Positions 1-13,199 of a DNA stretch of 64,000 nt are shown here, in pieces. A model generated the notes under the pieces. That model did no database searches. It saw nothing but the letters and a program-made list of their open reading frames with translations, and had not been told where the DNA came from. Location: positions 170,213,001 to 170,277,000 of the forward strand of contig NC_135787.1 in assembly GCF_051106095.1 (NCBI RefSeq). The letters are read 5' to 3'. Position numbers and translations under genes: made by a program. This DNA is from Pogona vitticeps. Lineage: Eukaryota > Chordata > Lepidosauria > Squamata > Agamidae. The stretch's first letter is position 1, and the number at the start of each line of letters is the position of its first letter.

Positions 1-31
1 ATACAATATATATATATATATGTATATATAA
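1..31. repeat. (AT)n microsatellite
   Basis: Alternating AT/TATATG run at the left edge of the window, next to the 3' end of the L1 below; possibly grown from the L1 tail. Confidence 0.7.
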
Positions 32-59
32 TAGTGCTTATTATAAACTAAATTCTAAC

Positions 60-2885
60 ATGCACCCCATACCCACGGGACTCCATTTATTGATATTTTA
101 TTACAGACTACCTCTCCAAAATTGTATAGAGTATTCTTTAGAGGCTTTTCCCTTTCCTTTCACTAAAACAAATTCCACAGATTTACCCTAAATATCATAA
201 AAATTTTTAGAACTTATTTCCCCTCTTTTTATTTTAAGTTCAATAGTCAATTTATCGCTGAATGCAATATCCCATACCTCACAATACCAATCTTCTATTT
301 TAATATCATTTTTGTCTTTCCAAAATCTAGCTATTAATATTCTAGCACTTGTCATAAAATTGGTGATTAATTCTTTCAAGTAATAATCCAAATCAAAAAT
401 TGACAATAAAGCAATTTTAGCATTAAAATCAATATCTTTACCAAATATATCACACATTTCCTTAAAAATCAATTCCCAAAATTTCTTAACCAGTTTACAG
501 TCCCACCACATATGAAGATACATACCAGTTTCCTCATCACATTTACAACATGCTTTGGGGTATGCTGGATTTATTATATTTAATTTTACAGGAGTCAAAT
601 ACCATCTTAAACAGATTTTAAATTTTTTTCCTTTATTCTTGTCGACATTAATCTTAAGATTAAATCCTCCACATTTTTATCCAATCCTCTATTTTAATTT
701 CTATTTTTAAATCATTTTCCCAAATTAATTTCTCACCTTCTATTCCCCATTCTTTTTCCTCTTGTTCCAAAATTATGTTATATATTTTACTTACTATTCC
801 TTTCAAAATTATATCCTGCATATCTTCATGTGATGACAAAAATTGTTCGTACTTAGTAAGTTCTCTACATTTGCCATTAGTTTTCAACCAATCCTTTGTC
901 CAGGTGTGTAACTGAATAAGATTATACCATGATAGTTTATTAGTTTGAAGTTTAGACATAATCAACTCCTTCGATCTCATTTTGCTCATCCAGTCCTTCA
1001 GTCTTGCAACCCTTTTATTCTTAAACAGTTCTACTAAATCCTTTAAATTTATAGGAAAACATTCTACCTCAGTCACTAATTTTAATGGTGAAGTTGAGGG
1101 ACAAAACGTCTCTTTATATTTATTCCATATATTTAACATATTTCTTAAAAAGGGGTTTTTCATCTGATTTATTAAACTTCTCTTTACTATATTAAACAAG
1201 TATCATTCAGCATTCCCATTTATTTCTGAAGATTCCATCTCCCACCAAATTAATTTTTCTTTATTGTATATCTCTAATAACTCTTAATTGGTTTGTTATA
1301 TAGTAATTTTTAACATTAGGCATACCTAAACCTCCTTTTTTTGAGCCTTATACCAATATTTTTTGTTTATTCTAGATTTTTTGCCTTGATTACAAAATCC
1401 ATTAATTAATCCCTGCCAATACCTAAAATCCTCTTCTTCTAATTGTATTGGGAGCATCCTAAATAAAAAAGTAATCTTTGATAATATTTTCATTTTAATC
1501 ATAGCAATTCTCCCAGACCATGATAGTTTCAATTTAGAATACTCTTGCAATTTATCTTTAATTTCATTTTTAATTTATTTAATTGATCTATAACCCCTCT
1601 GTAATCCCTCTAAATTTTTTACCAAATCCCCAACCTCTTATAAGAAGTTTTAGTGTTGACCATTCAACACAATCAAAAGCTTTAAATATATCCAATGATA
1701 AAATCATTGCTTTTATTTTTTCTTTTTCTATTTCATATACAGTGGTGCCTCGCTTCACGATTGTCCCGTTTAACAACGAAATCGTATTACGATGAAGTTT
1801 TTGCGATCGCTCTTGCGATCGCAAAACGATGCTTCCTATGGGGGAATTTCGCTTTGCGATGATTGGTTCCCTGTTTTGGGAACCAATTCTTCGCAAAATG
1901 ATGATTTTCCAACAGCTGATTGGCGGTTTCAAAATGGCCACCGGGTAAACAAAATGCCCCCCCCCCGCTGTTTTCTGGGACAGATTCCTCACATTACAGG
2001 CACCGAAAATGGCAGCCCTATGGAGGATCTTCGCTGGACGGTGAATTTCAAGCCCTTTGGAACACATTAAACAGGTTTTAAAGTCTCTTTAAATACATCA
2101 AATCTCTCTGAACTTTCTCTATTTCTACATTATCTAATTCCTTTCTCTTATCCTGAATTTCTAATACAATTCTTCTATCTCTTTCTATAAAAAATCTATT
2201 TTCTAAATTTTTCAAATCTTCTTCCAATTTTTTTCACATCTCTCTTCTTAATTTTTTTTAATTTACACGATTCTCTTATTGTTATTCCTCTTATGATTGC
2301 TTTCATTGTGTCCCACAACAGGCCTGGTTTAGCACCTCCTGTTTCGTTTATTGTCCATAGTTCTAGCCATTCCTTCTTTATCCTTTCTATGATTTCTGGG
2401 TATTGCAAAATATTATTTTCCATTCTCCACCTTTTGGAGTCCTTATAATCTTTCTTTATTTCAATCTCTATTAACATCAGTGCAGGATCTGTTATTTTAA
2501 TAGGCTTTATTTCAGTATCAACTATCTTAGAAATTAAATCTTGAGATATAAATATATAATATATTCTAGAGTAAGTATTATGTAGCACTGAAAAATAAGT
2601 GTATCTTTTTTCATCACCTTTCAGTTCTCTCCAAATATCCTTCAAATGGTTATTTTTTACCTTTTTACTCAATATTGTGTTTCTTTGATAAAAATATTCC
2701 GACCATATGCAGTCTTATCTTTTATCTTATCCATAACCATATTAAAATCTCCTGCCATGATAATATAACCTTTCTTTACCTTTTCCATTTCTTTAAAAAC
2801 CAAATCACAAAATTCTCCTTGTTTGTTATTAGGTGTTTAAACATTAACCAAAGTATATCCTCTCTCTTACCAGGTAGCGTATGCT
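60..2885 (-). mobile_element. Decayed L1-clade LINE, 5' and internally truncated, interrupted by a DNA element
   Basis: Pieces of an L1 ORF2-like protein read on the minus strand, in order from right to left: an endonuclease/central segment (2196-2672, with WRMENNILQ and GGAKPGLLWDTMKAIIRG), an RT segment at about 1588-1735 (MILSLDIFKAFDCVEW, matching the L1 LD.EKAFD.VEW block), the post-RT LSWSGRIAMIKMKILSKITF at 1326-1550, and the C-terminal HMWWDCKLVKKFWELI at 188-598. Stops and frame changes separate the pieces, and roughly 200 residues before the RT motif are absent, so the copy is dead. The ORF1 and 5' parts are missing. Confidence 0.85.
1740..2078 (+). mobile_element. TA-flanked MITE (pogo/mariner-like), right end missing, inside the L1
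   Basis: Starts CAGTGGTGCCTCGCTTCACG directly after a TA and runs through the same internal blocks as the complete copy at 29667-30097 (TTTTGCGATCGCT, GGGGATTTCGC, GGAACRCATTAAACRGGTTT). It stops at the last of these blocks, so the right terminal repeat is lost. It separates two parts of the L1 open frame. Confidence 0.75.
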
Positions 2886-3380
2886 GATCCAGAGAATTAA
2901 GATTAAGATCAGGCACTGCAACAGAACCACGATCCAGTCAGTTTCCATCATGCAGACGAACAGTCAGGAATGAAGCTGCCGTATTAATACTGGCTAAACC
3001 TGAGCATCTCATTAGGCATCATTCCCACATCACAAAGGGCTTTTTGCCAAGCCCTTTGGCAGCCCAGCTCAATTTGGTCCCCGGGGCAACCCTCTGTGAT
3101 GTCTGGACCTCACCTACAAATGCCAAACAGATTTCATCACTCTCTAAGGAGCGTCCCACACAACGCTCTTCCAATGTGGGATGTTCTCTTCTGCTGAGTC
3201 TCAAACAGTGCAATGTGACACAAGATTCTATCTGGAAGGAATTCTACAGAGTCAGGCCTTTGGTTCAGCCTTGTTCTCACATCATCATCATTAGATTCCA
3301 GCATGTTACACAATTATTCCATTACAGTTCTTACCCCACTTTTTGGCCACAAGGTTGTGTTCAAGGTAACCTAAAATTAT
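2886..3380. other. Unassigned stretch without a recognised gene
   Basis: Somewhat GC-richer than its surroundings, with overlapping short open frames on both strands (3019-3213 minus, 3044-3406 plus) that match no family I know. It lies between L1 and SINE-like sequence and is most likely part of an unrecognised repeat. Confidence 0.4.
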
Positions 3381-3381
3381 A

Positions 3382-3760
3382 TGCCATCAAGTCAGTTCTG
3401 ACTTGATAGTGGCCTTTCATAGGCTGCCAAGGTATGAAGCTGTCAGAAATGGTTTACTAGTCCCTCACAGCGCAGCTTGACCAAGGCCACTCAGGTGGCA
3501 GGGCACATCAGCCCATCAGTCCTGCCTTGAACACGCCAGGAAAGCTACAGATACCTGGTGCATATATTTCTAATCTGTTATGTGCTGACAAGTTGCTCTC
3601 ACCTCATGGTGACCCCAATAGAGTTTTGGGGTATGTCACCGTGTAGTTTACCATCGTCACTTTCCCACCAGTGACTTTCCTTAAGTAAACAGGAATTTGA
3701 ACCCAGGTCTTCTGAGTCATCATTTGCTATCCATTATACCATACTGGCTCTCTAGTCTTT
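3382..3760 (-). repeat. SINE-derived sequence, tRNA-like head and lizard SINE/LINE-type tails
   Basis: On the minus strand from about 3755 it reads GAGAGCCAGTATGGTATAAT with a box-B-like GGTTCAAATTCC, i.e. a tRNA-derived SINE head. Further down is GGGGTCACCATGAGGTGAGA and CTTGTCAGCACATAAC, the tail type shared by lizard SINEs and their partner LINE. A second tail-like block (GCCATCAAGTCAGTTCTGAC) lies at 3382-3420, so two copies may be joined here. Confidence 0.6.
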
Positions 3761-4195
3761 CAATACACAGACGATCCATTCTTGCTATCCCATACCATTC
3801 AGCAACGTAGCTACTGCACTTTGTACCAATTGACTGTCTCCAAAGGTAGCACCATGTTGGGCTTCTGGGATAAATGGGAGATAAACTCTTCAATGGTTGC
3901 TCCCTTCAGTCTCTTAATCAAGCCCTGTGTCAAGAAATTGAGGTACAAAGGAATATACGGTTTTTGTCCTTTTGAGAGGCATGTATTCATATTTCCTTAC
4001 TATTACCTTATAACATTAGCTTGTATACATGTAGGACATATTGATTTGGATTGTCCCCGAGTTTCACAGGAATTCATTATCAGTAACTGCGATACTTATA
4101 ATCCATAAATTTTAGTGCAATAACAGAAAAAGTAATTTGACTAGTGAAAAAGTTACATTTCAGTCCATAGCAAGTAAAATTTAGCAGGCAAAAAC
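3761..4195. other. Non-coding, nothing recognised
   Basis: Only short chance open frames; no splice-bounded conserved peptide, RNA gene or repeat that I recognise. Confidence 0.5.
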
Positions 4196-4425
4196 AAAAT
4201 TAAAAAAATTAAAAAGACAAAAATATGTGGGACCTTAAAGACTAATTACTATGTTTTAATATGAACTTATTTGAGGAAGTGGACTTGTTCACAAAAATTA
4301 AAATTAAAATATAGCAGTCTTTAAGGTACCACCACATTTTTGTCTTCTTTATCTTGGGTTTTTCTTTCATTTTCTTGATATGTTAGCACAGACTAACACA
4401 GCTACCTTTTCTAAAAGTAAAATTT
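4196..4425 (+). repeat. Dispersed repeat remnant, Penelope-like 3' end type
   Basis: Contains TGAGGAAGTGGACTTGTTCA, then AGTCTTTAAGGTACCACCAC and GCACAGACTAACACAGCTAC. This block order (CTGAAGAAGTG...CACGAAAGCT...AGTCTTTAAGGTGC...) is a repeat common in reptile genomes that I associate with Penelope-like elements. Related scraps are at 12893-12970, 15118-15150 and 28690-28790. Confidence 0.5.
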
Positions 4426-5745
4426 TATCAATTACTACTAAAATGTTGTTTTGGGAAAGTCATGCTGGGCTGTTTGGATTTAAAGGATATATGTGTTCCT
4501 TTAAAAAACAAAAGCAAATACTGTAAAAGCTAGCAAGCAAGGACTACGAAATTACTTTTAGAAAGTTCCATGTTTTTTTCCAGTCCTCTCTTTGTTTTGC
4601 ACTTCTAGAAAGAAGGCTAGAGCTGCTGTCCATACACTTCTTTGCAGCATCCCTTTTTCTCTGAGTAGCCTCTAAGGATTAATTAAATGTCCCTGCTCTG
4701 TTGTTTCTTGTTCACGCTACCTTTTTTTTCCTTTGCAGCTGGGAATGGGAAAAAGCCGGGAAAGCTTTTATAGAATGATCAAAGCTACACAAATATGCTG
4801 CAAGTGCCATTTGAACCAAGAGAATAAGTGAGGCAGGAAAAATTAGTGTATATACAATAAGCAGCAATGGCTTTGCTATATGGCCTTCAGCCCTCTGAAA
4901 AAAGCAGTTTCCTGTCTCCAACGAGAAATAATCTGGCAATATTCCATTTGACAACATGGCTATTTGTTGAAAGGCAGTGTTTTTAAAATGACGATAGGTG
5001 GAGCTCTTGCAGCTCTCTTTTCCAAGAGTAATGCATTCATTCCAGTTAGCAAATGCTTCTTGAAAAAACAAAACCAGCAAACAACAAACCAAAATAGGGT
5101 TGAATACCCAAATCCGTTAATTAAAAAAATGAAAAGAATATTTTTTTAAAAAAAGGCCACACTCTAAAAAAACCTAACTAAATATTTAAATCCGTGGATT
5201 GGGATTTAATGTGAATTTAAACAATGTATGTTAGATTTTCTTCTGGCCTTTGTTTATATACTGGACTAGTTATAGATTGGTCTTCCAGGCAACCATAGGC
5301 GCCTTTGGTCTCCTTACTAGGAGAAAGGCAGCTTATAAATAGAACCAACCAACCAACTATGTGCCTTGCATTCACTGGCGTATCACTGGCATGATAAAAT
5401 GAACTGTGAATTTTTAAACAAAGATTTCCCAAAAGCATTGTATTGTTCTCTTCCAGTAATAACTACATAAGATTCGAGAACTAAGAAGAATGTCGTAACT
5501 GCTCCTGTTGTTCTCTGCCCCGAAGCAACATATATTTAATTTCCAGAAATCAAACAACAGGGCAGCTCCCTCTTGTGTCTTGTCAGGCTGGCAGTACTGG
5601 AAACAGAATCCTTGACTAGATAGATCTATGGTTGAATCCTGCAGGCCCATTGTTATGTTCTTATGCTCCACCGGGAAGGCATGGTTGGCAACATCTGATG
5701 CAAAAAAAAAGTAAAGCGTGCTGCTTATATACCATAATTATGCAA
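4426..5745. other. Non-coding, nothing recognised
   Basis: A/T-rich sequence with chance open frames on both strands (for example 4712-5092 and 5414-5671) lacking any recognisable domain or homologous segment. Confidence 0.5.
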
Positions 5746-5907
5746 GCTACACATTGCCCAACCAGCAAGCTAGATACTCATTTTACCGACCTCTCGGAAG
5801 GATAGAAGGCTGAGTCAACCTTGAGTCGGCTACCTGGGATTGAACCCCAGGTCGTGAGCGCAGTGTAGGCTGCAGTACAGCAGTTTAACCACTGCTCCAC
5901 GAGGCAT
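5746..5907 (-). repeat. tRNA-derived SINE, squamate type
   Basis: On the minus strand: GCCTCGTGGAGCAGTGGTTA (box A region), ACCTGGGGTTCAATCCCAGG (box B), then GCCGACTCAAGGTTGACTCA, CCTTCTATCCTTCCGAGAGG, TCGGTAAAATGAG and AGCTTGCTGG. Head, body and tail are in the expected order, so most of the element is present. Confidence 0.85.
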
Positions 5908-5927
5908 ATACCAAACCAAATGCTGCC

Positions 5928-6058
5928 TTATACCAAACCAGTGAGTCCATATAATGACAGCTGTTTTCCTTGGTTTCAGGCTCATGTCTTTTCCACCCCT
6001 GCTTGGAGATATTGAAGACTGAAGCTGCATGCAAAGCATAATCCCTGTCACTGGCCAT
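5928..6058 (-). repeat. Second tRNA-derived SINE family, partial
   Basis: On the plus strand GCTGCCTTATACC... TTTCAGGCTCAT... GGAGATATTGAAGACTGAAG ... GCATGCAAAGCATAATCCCT follows the reverse complement of the common squamate SINE that ends in AAGGCAGCTTCCTATGTTC. The tRNA head is only partly kept. Lies directly after the SINE at 5746-5907 in the same orientation. Confidence 0.65.
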
Positions 6059-9000
6059 TTGGTTATAAAGCCATGAGAATGTCAGCGTTTTGAATATATG
6101 TCATGTGAGCATTCTCATACACACTGGATAGTACAGCATGAATGCATTTGTGCTCAACTCTGTCCCTAAAAGTTTCCACTTAGTTGTGGGAGGACACATG
6201 GCTTTTCCAGTCAAAGGACCCGGGTTCACTTCCTGCATCATGAATTAAAAATAACACCCTGGTTTATATTCTGACTAGCAACCAGGGTGTAAACCAGCCT
6301 CCCTCTATGTGGCGCCATGCAGAAGCGTTGAAGAGCAGTTTCTGCTGTCCTCACCCACGTGGCTGGAGACGATGGCAGTCACTGCCCAACACATCTGGAT
6401 GGTGTTGCGACAGACCCGTGTAAACAATACCAGGCTAGATTATAAGGTGCCTTGTGGATTTATTTTCATTTGTTGCTGAGAGTGGGTACTTTGTTTCTGG
6501 ATTTTGTTGTTGATGGAGCATTGGCTTTCTTCTGTGTAGCGTTTATTTGCTATTCTTGTACACTTTTAAATGAAGCAGGTCAAATAAATAAATTTGTACA
6601 CTTCCTCAAAATAGAAGCAACGTAGGACTAGAGGAGCACTAAATTCGACCGCTAGATGGCAGTAACGGTGCATTGTAGGTGTGTCTTGGCTTCAGTTTTT
6701 CACCCTGTCCTATATAAAGTGAGGACAGTGTTGATTATGCTTTTTAACATACGCACTTTTGTGTGTTTTTTTGTGAGGATGAATCTGTAGCAGAAAACAT
6801 GGTTCAGATGCAGAAGAACACATTTCACTCCCACAGTGTCTCTCTGGTACTGTTACTGGAAAAAACTTCTGACTGAGACTTCGAGAAACGTTGTAAACAG
6901 AATAAACAATATTGAGCTAGCTGGTCTGACTCAAGAGAAAATAGAATCCAGTCTGACTCTGTCCCCTACTGCATAAATGAATGCATATTCAAAGCACATG
7001 TTTGTGCATTCTGTAAAAACGTACATTTTGGATAGGAGTTGGAATTGGCATTCATTAAATTATTTTTGTGTTTTCAGTGAGTCCTTGGTTCAGTATAATT
7101 CTTCTCTGTTATTATGTATTGGCTGGACTTCTACTAGTGTTCATGTTAGGTTTCTGCATTGTGCTATGGCTAGTTGCAGCTAACTGATGAGGTGCCAGGA
7201 CATATCTTGGTCATCCAATAGAACATAATCAGGCATGTGACCAGGACACACCACAGCATCAAATCAATTAGTTCTAATTAGCTGCAGAAAGTAACACGAC
7301 CCTTATGTGAACACCAGTAGGATGCTGACCCTTATGTCTATAATTTAGGGGCCATTAATGTAATCCAAAGAAGAATAAGGATGATGAACTCTCATTAAAA
7401 CAGTGGACCAGTTTAGGCAAAACAGAATTTAGAATTATGAGTTTGTGAAGACTTATGCTGGTACATACACTTTGATGAGATCTACTTGTCTTCTCTTGCA
7501 TGCAGAAGGGTTTACATAAATTGTGGCTTGTTTAGCATTAGATTCAAGCCAGGATTTATATGAGCTTACTGGTATTCTCACAAACCAGAATCACAAACCA
7601 AGAATAAACTATGGGTTATGCCTCTTATTTCTTATGAGGTCAATAAGCCAGTGATCCCAGTTAAGATGTAATGCTACAACCTTGGGAAAGGTTTATCTCA
7701 GAATCTTTTATGCTGGCCAATGGATTCTGGGAGTTATATTTTTAAAAAGGTAACTTTTTAAAGTTCTGATAGCCTGAAGCTTTCTAGCTTGCTTAGCCAC
7801 AGGAAGTAGGCAGTTGAGAAGCAAGGACCATTCTAAAAACTCCTGGTTTATTATCCCATCCAAAGTGGGTCAATCAAGAGTTCATGGTTATTACATTATA
7901 GTTATCTTTTTAATTTTTAATTTTAGTCAATTCCGTATGAAAAGTCCTCTAGGTAGAATACAAAAAGTTAAAAGAATGCAATGCAGTACATTACTTCCTT
8001 TGTTTTCAGTGGTATTAAGACTACAGTCATATCAGCTGGAATAAATATAATGGAACTTCCTTCTGAGTAACCATGTGCAGAACCAAACTTTGAATAAAAA
8101 TGGGCATAGCCAGGGATCCCAGTTAAGATGGGATATAGAGTGCCCCCTATGAATTCAATAATATACAGTAGAATGATGATTGTCTAAGAGGGGTTTTCCA
8201 TCTCCATCATACTCCTGCATATCCTTGCAAGCACTGGCAATGTTCTCCTTTGGGCGGGGGTGGTGGGCTTCTGGATTAGCATGGGATGTCCCACGGGATG
8301 CTTCAGCAAGAGAAGGGAATTAGTGGAAATTGAAGGGGGGTCATCTCACAAGCAGAAGTACCTTCCTCCAGCCAAGAGCATATGTGTGTATTGACTCATT
8401 TACAAAGAAGAAGAAAATCCATCTGTAGATACCAATAACACTTTTGAATACTGAAGCTTGTTTAAATAATTATAATAGAAATGAAGATAATATCCTCTTT
8501 CTTTTAATTTTTTTAACTCTTTACAAAAATATATTTGTGTTTCTCCTATGGTCGAAATACCATTACTATAGTTACAAGTGCCAACATTGTTTGTTTAGCA
8601 GTTTACAGTAATTTGGTTAGGAACTCAGCAAAGCTGAATACATAAGTATTCCATATTAGCTGTCTTTCTAGGAAGTCAAGAAATGGTTTTCTATCTGGGG
8701 CACAAAAAATTAATCAAAATATGTTTTTTAAAATAAAAAGAGTAACACAGAACTGAACAAACTGGAGCTCAGTTCAGGAAACATTAGTCCTGAGAGCAAT
8801 GGAATGGGGATTAATCTTAACTAATGTCTGCTGGATTGTGCCCATTCTCTCTTCTCCCTGGCTCTTCTCTCTGTTCTGCTGTTATTTTAAAAGATTAAGA
8901 AGAAGAAGAACGGAAACCTTGACTAGAAGTTGAAAGCTTGTATACCAAAGCAGGCTGTGAATTGAAGACCTGGTGTAATTAGATTACAGTAAATACAAAA

Positions 9001-11385
9001 AGATGGTCCCCCCTGGAGGTCTGTGGGTGGCACAGGGCACTAAAGTATTGTGTGGCAGGATTTGGGACAGTTTTGACTGAAAGCAGGGAAGAAAAAAACC
9101 CCACAACAACCTCAAAATCCTTTTAATCTTTTTTTGGGGGGAGGGAGCTGTTCTTTGGGGATTTGTTCACCATCAAATAACACTCCAAAGATGAAAGGCA
9201 TATAAAACTGTGCAAGCGCACAAGTACTGCTATAAATTAATTTGCTGAGAAGAGGAGAAGAGAGAGAGAGATCCCTAACAGGGACCGTATTTTAGACTTC
9301 GTTGTAACTATTTGAAAAGAAAAGAGAAGCCAGAATTCCTCATTGGGTTCTCCATGTGCTTCTTTTTCTCTGCTTTTCAAATTAGCAATTCCAATACACT
9401 CACTTTCCAAAGTGCTCTGGACTGTTGCTATGTGTCTGGACTCAACACGTTTAAACGTTGCTTGGCCCATGCTAAACTAATTTGAGTCAATTTGTCTACA
9501 TCATCTCAACAATCGTTCTGCATGTTTTGAACCGTACAAACAACACTCCATGATAAAGGCCCACCGAGCAGATTCCGACTGCTCATTCTGCCGTGGTTGG
9601 GCTGTTGCTAGTTCTTCACCATGGTTTCTCCATATCCTAGTGACAATGTTAGTTTTTCAACGGCTGGGTTAAGTCCCTGCCTGGCTAGTTAAGACTTTCT
9701 TTACAGAGAACAGCTCCTATACAACTGCCAGCTCTCAGCCTGACCTTTCAAAATGAAAATGGAGGGAGTGTCAGTCTGAGTAGCTTTTAAAAAACCATCT
9801 CCCTAGGGGTTTAAACCAAACAAAAACACCAAGGAGATTTTGGGGAGAAAACGGATGGAAGCATGAATAAGGGCACTGATACCAGATAACACGTCTGACC
9901 TGACCACAAGCAAAATTGAATCTGTAAGTGAATATGATAATAATAATGGTGTGTTGTCAAGTTGGTTCCTGTTTATGGCAATATTTATAGCCAATATGTA
10001 TATATATATATTCCACATTGGCTTTTTGTGAGGGAAGTAATACAGTTATTGACAGTGCTCTCAGCTAATCAAGCTGGCATAAATCTTTCACACAGACCTC
10101 AAGCAAGGCAATTCTGCCATGGAAGGATAAACAACTCGCCTTGTATGTTCCATGTAAAACTATACAAGGACTTGAGATTTCAAGGCCAGTTTTCCAGGTC
10201 GATGCACTGTAGGCTCCCTATGCAAGTATCACTTAGGCCTTTCAGTTTTGCTTCCAGCCTCTATCTAATATTTGCTTCAGCTTCCCAGTGGCAGGCCAGG
10301 GCCTCAAAGTCTTCAAAGGGAGGACCAGCGTTGCCAGGTCTCAAAGCACCAGTTGGGATTTGCTGTACTTCTCAGGGTCTCTAGCTTGGAAGAGAAATCT
10401 CAAGGTGGGTAGTGCTGGAGAAGGAGAAATTTCAATTTTTGGTTGTGAGAGAACTTTGAAGTTTACATACTGATCTCCACCCATTCTCAGCTGGCCCTAG
10501 GGCTCACCTGTTAGTATGAGAGTGTTTGTGTTGTTAGCCTATTCAAGTTATGGCATATACTTTTTTTCCTAGCAATTCTAGTTCAGAAAACATTTCGGTC
10601 AAAGTCGTGTTGGGAAATTGTGTCGTGCAGTATGTCCTTCAAGCAATCTGTCATGAAAATAGTTGCATGCCCAATTTTACAGGCAGTGGGTGAGCAAACA
10701 GAAAAACGCTGGAGGGAGGAACCACTTGCTATTGAACCCCACATAAGCCTTATAATTTAAACAGAAACACCATAGGTCTCACCATTGTGGGTAAGATTTT
10801 GGCCTGGTAGCCCAGAGGGGATCTTGAAGACCCTGGCTCTCTTTTCACATTGTTCTTCATTTTAAAACTGACCTTGGATTGGACTCCCCTTCAGATTCTT
10901 AGAAAACCCATTAAAAAGTGGACTGTGTGAAAATTCAAGAGGCTTGTGAGAAAACAGTCTGCACAAATGGAGGAGTTACATGTTTGATTTGCCATATTTC
11001 CTTCCTCTCCTGAAAATCAAGTAATGATTATGCCATCATGTTGGAAATTGTCATATGGCTTACCTCTTGGATTCATGGATGGCACATTGTTCTGGGAAAT
11101 CTCAGACAATATATTATTTTGTATTCTTGAAACAATATATTATTTTGTAGTGATTATTTAACATGGGAAGGTACATTAAATATCCATCAAACACTTTGTC
11201 ACTTCTGATGCAACTTACTTTGCCAGGAATTTATTTTAACTCAATGGATGTATTTTTGAGAGATTGACGTACAATTCTACTTTTATATTTAGTGCACATA
11301 ATAAATTAGATCGCAGTGCTGATTGAGTTGCATGTTGTTTTGTGCTGCTTGACCAGTGGGACAACATCTGCAGCCAATATATTGG
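6059..11385. other. Long non-coding stretch
   Basis: No gene found. A small 11-bp inverted repeat (ACACCCTGGTT / AACCAGGGTGT) lies at 6254-6290. Short hAT-MITE scraps with GATTCTGGGAGTTATATTTT appear near 7725. The rest is A/T-rich DNA without recognised signals; all open frames are under about 140 codons and show no known domain. Confidence 0.5.
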
Positions 11386-11482
11386 ATTGGGAAAAGTTGC
11401 TTCTTTGGACTACAGCCCTGAAGAAGGGACCTGATGGATGGAGAAATCTGGCAGCTGTAGTCCAAAAAGTAACTTTTTAAAG
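11386..11482. repeat. hAT-MITE remnant
   Basis: Facing blocks TTTGGACTACAGCCCTGAAG and CTGGCAGCTGTAGTCCAAAA form the inverted arms of the common reptile palindromic element whose better copies lie at 46610-46727 and 54037-54162. Confidence 0.5.
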
Positions 11483-11931
11483 CTCCACTAATTAATACAC
11501 TAGAACTAGCAGAGAGCATTTGGGACCGCTGTTGAACTTTTTTCCTGCAAAGTAACACTCAGCAGGGAATTAGTATTCTTCAGGTAAGACCCTTAAACTT
11601 ATCAGGATCATTTTCTTCTTAATTTCTTTATGCCAAGAACAGAACATTGAACTGCTTCAAACAGCTTGCTAAACTCAAGATAGATTGTTCCTCGTTCTCC
11701 TATTATGTTAAAACAGATAAACACAACTTTGTTTGAACAAACCCAGCCAAGTGAAGAAGTGTATTTGCATGGCTGTGTTTTGTTCTGGAATCTGTGGCCT
11801 GTGAGAAGTCATGCCCTTTCCTAAATTATTACAAAGTGATTGTTATTTGTTGTCACAGATATCTCAGGGATAAAACTTAAGAAAGAGAACTTTAGGTCAG
11901 GATGGGCCAAAGGTGGTTTGCCACTTGGGAT

Positions 11932-12048
11932 CAGGGTTGGTTTGATTTAAATCAAATTGATTAAAATCTTAAAAATTATTTTAAAAAATTAAATCATGAT
12001 TTAAAGAAATGTGATTTTTTTTTTAAAAAATTATTTTTATCCACCCTG
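11932..12048. mobile_element. Short hAT-like MITE, DTTTAAATCA family
   Basis: Left end CAGGGTTGGTTTGATTTAAA, right end TTTTTATCCACCCTG. Flanks CTTGGGAT and CTTTTGAT agree at 6 of 8 bases. Another copy with the same ends is at 42272-42396. Confidence 0.65.
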
Positions 12049-12892
12049 CTTTTGATCAAATACTCATTTTTCTCCCTGCTTCCCAGGCAAATTCTCCAAG
12101 CTCAGCTCATGGGGCAGGGGTGTTCTCTTTAGGAAGCCTGCTTGAAATGAAAGCCAAAGAGTGTGGCCATGTTTGTGATATGGTGCCAACACACCACTTG
12201 GTATGCATACAGTGAGTGTTGCATTGTATAACAACCTATCTTGGTATGTAAACTCCAAGTTCTCTAGCTTAACTGCATTGTATGTTTGGCCTGCATTTCT
12301 TAGTTATTACATAACCTAGCTATTACCAAAGCAACTTGTGAAGTTGGTTGTCAATTAACGTTTAGGCAGAATATGCTTGGGAGAATGTCCATTGTTTTCC
12401 CATTGGCTTATTCTTATTCAAAGTGTGTATCTGTCCTATTCATTCTTCTCCAACTAGATGACAGTGGGTTTCATTTCATTACTGAGGAGGTTGAAAATGT
12501 CCACAGTGATGGTGGGAGGCAAAGACCACATATGTGGAAGAATAAAATTGTGCAAAAATGTAACCCTTTAAGGATGATGGAAGGAAGGACAAACGGCTGT
12601 GGATCATAGCACAGCAGTAGTAGAGATTTCAGTTTGCAGTGCCATGGAGGAATGGTAAATGTGAATGCAGACTAAGGCAAAGACACTGTATAAAGTCCAA
12701 AGAGATTAAAATGTAAAGAACAGTGGTTTTCAAATTGTGTTCTAGCCAACATGCAGGTGCCTCAGAAATCAGGATTCTTCCAACGAAGATCAGGACTGGT
12801 AGACTACTTTCACCAAAAGAGAGTATATTGGTCTTGCCCTAGATAGTTTACATGTTACCTTCTTGGACAAATGATTTGCCTGGAAACTCCAC

Positions 12893-12970
12893 CTTCTGAC
12901 AGATGTGATGAATCTGAAGAAGTGAATTGTAGTGCTCAAAAGCTGACACTGATAGTCTTAAAGATGTTAC
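12893..12970 (+). repeat. Penelope-like 3' end remnant with hammerhead-like block
   Basis: Reads CTGAAGAAGTGAATTGTAGT, GCTCAAAAGCTGACACTGAT, AGTCTTAAAGATGTTACAAC: the same block order as at 4196-4425 and, reversed, at 28690-28790. Confidence 0.45.
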
Positions 12971-13199
12971 AACCTTTTTTTTAAAATTGTGCCTTTGATA
13001 TACCTGTTCTCTGATTAGGCCTTGAAACAGATAAAAGTCTTAATCCTTTATAACTTGTTGGTTGTAGACACAAAGCCTGGAGTACCTCATTTAGTCACAT
13101 TGCCTTTCGACTTGGCCATGCTGGCAGGGGACAACTGGAGTTAATCTATTGCATCTGGATGTCACTGCATTGCAATGTTTGGCTTAGTATGTCCTAGAG

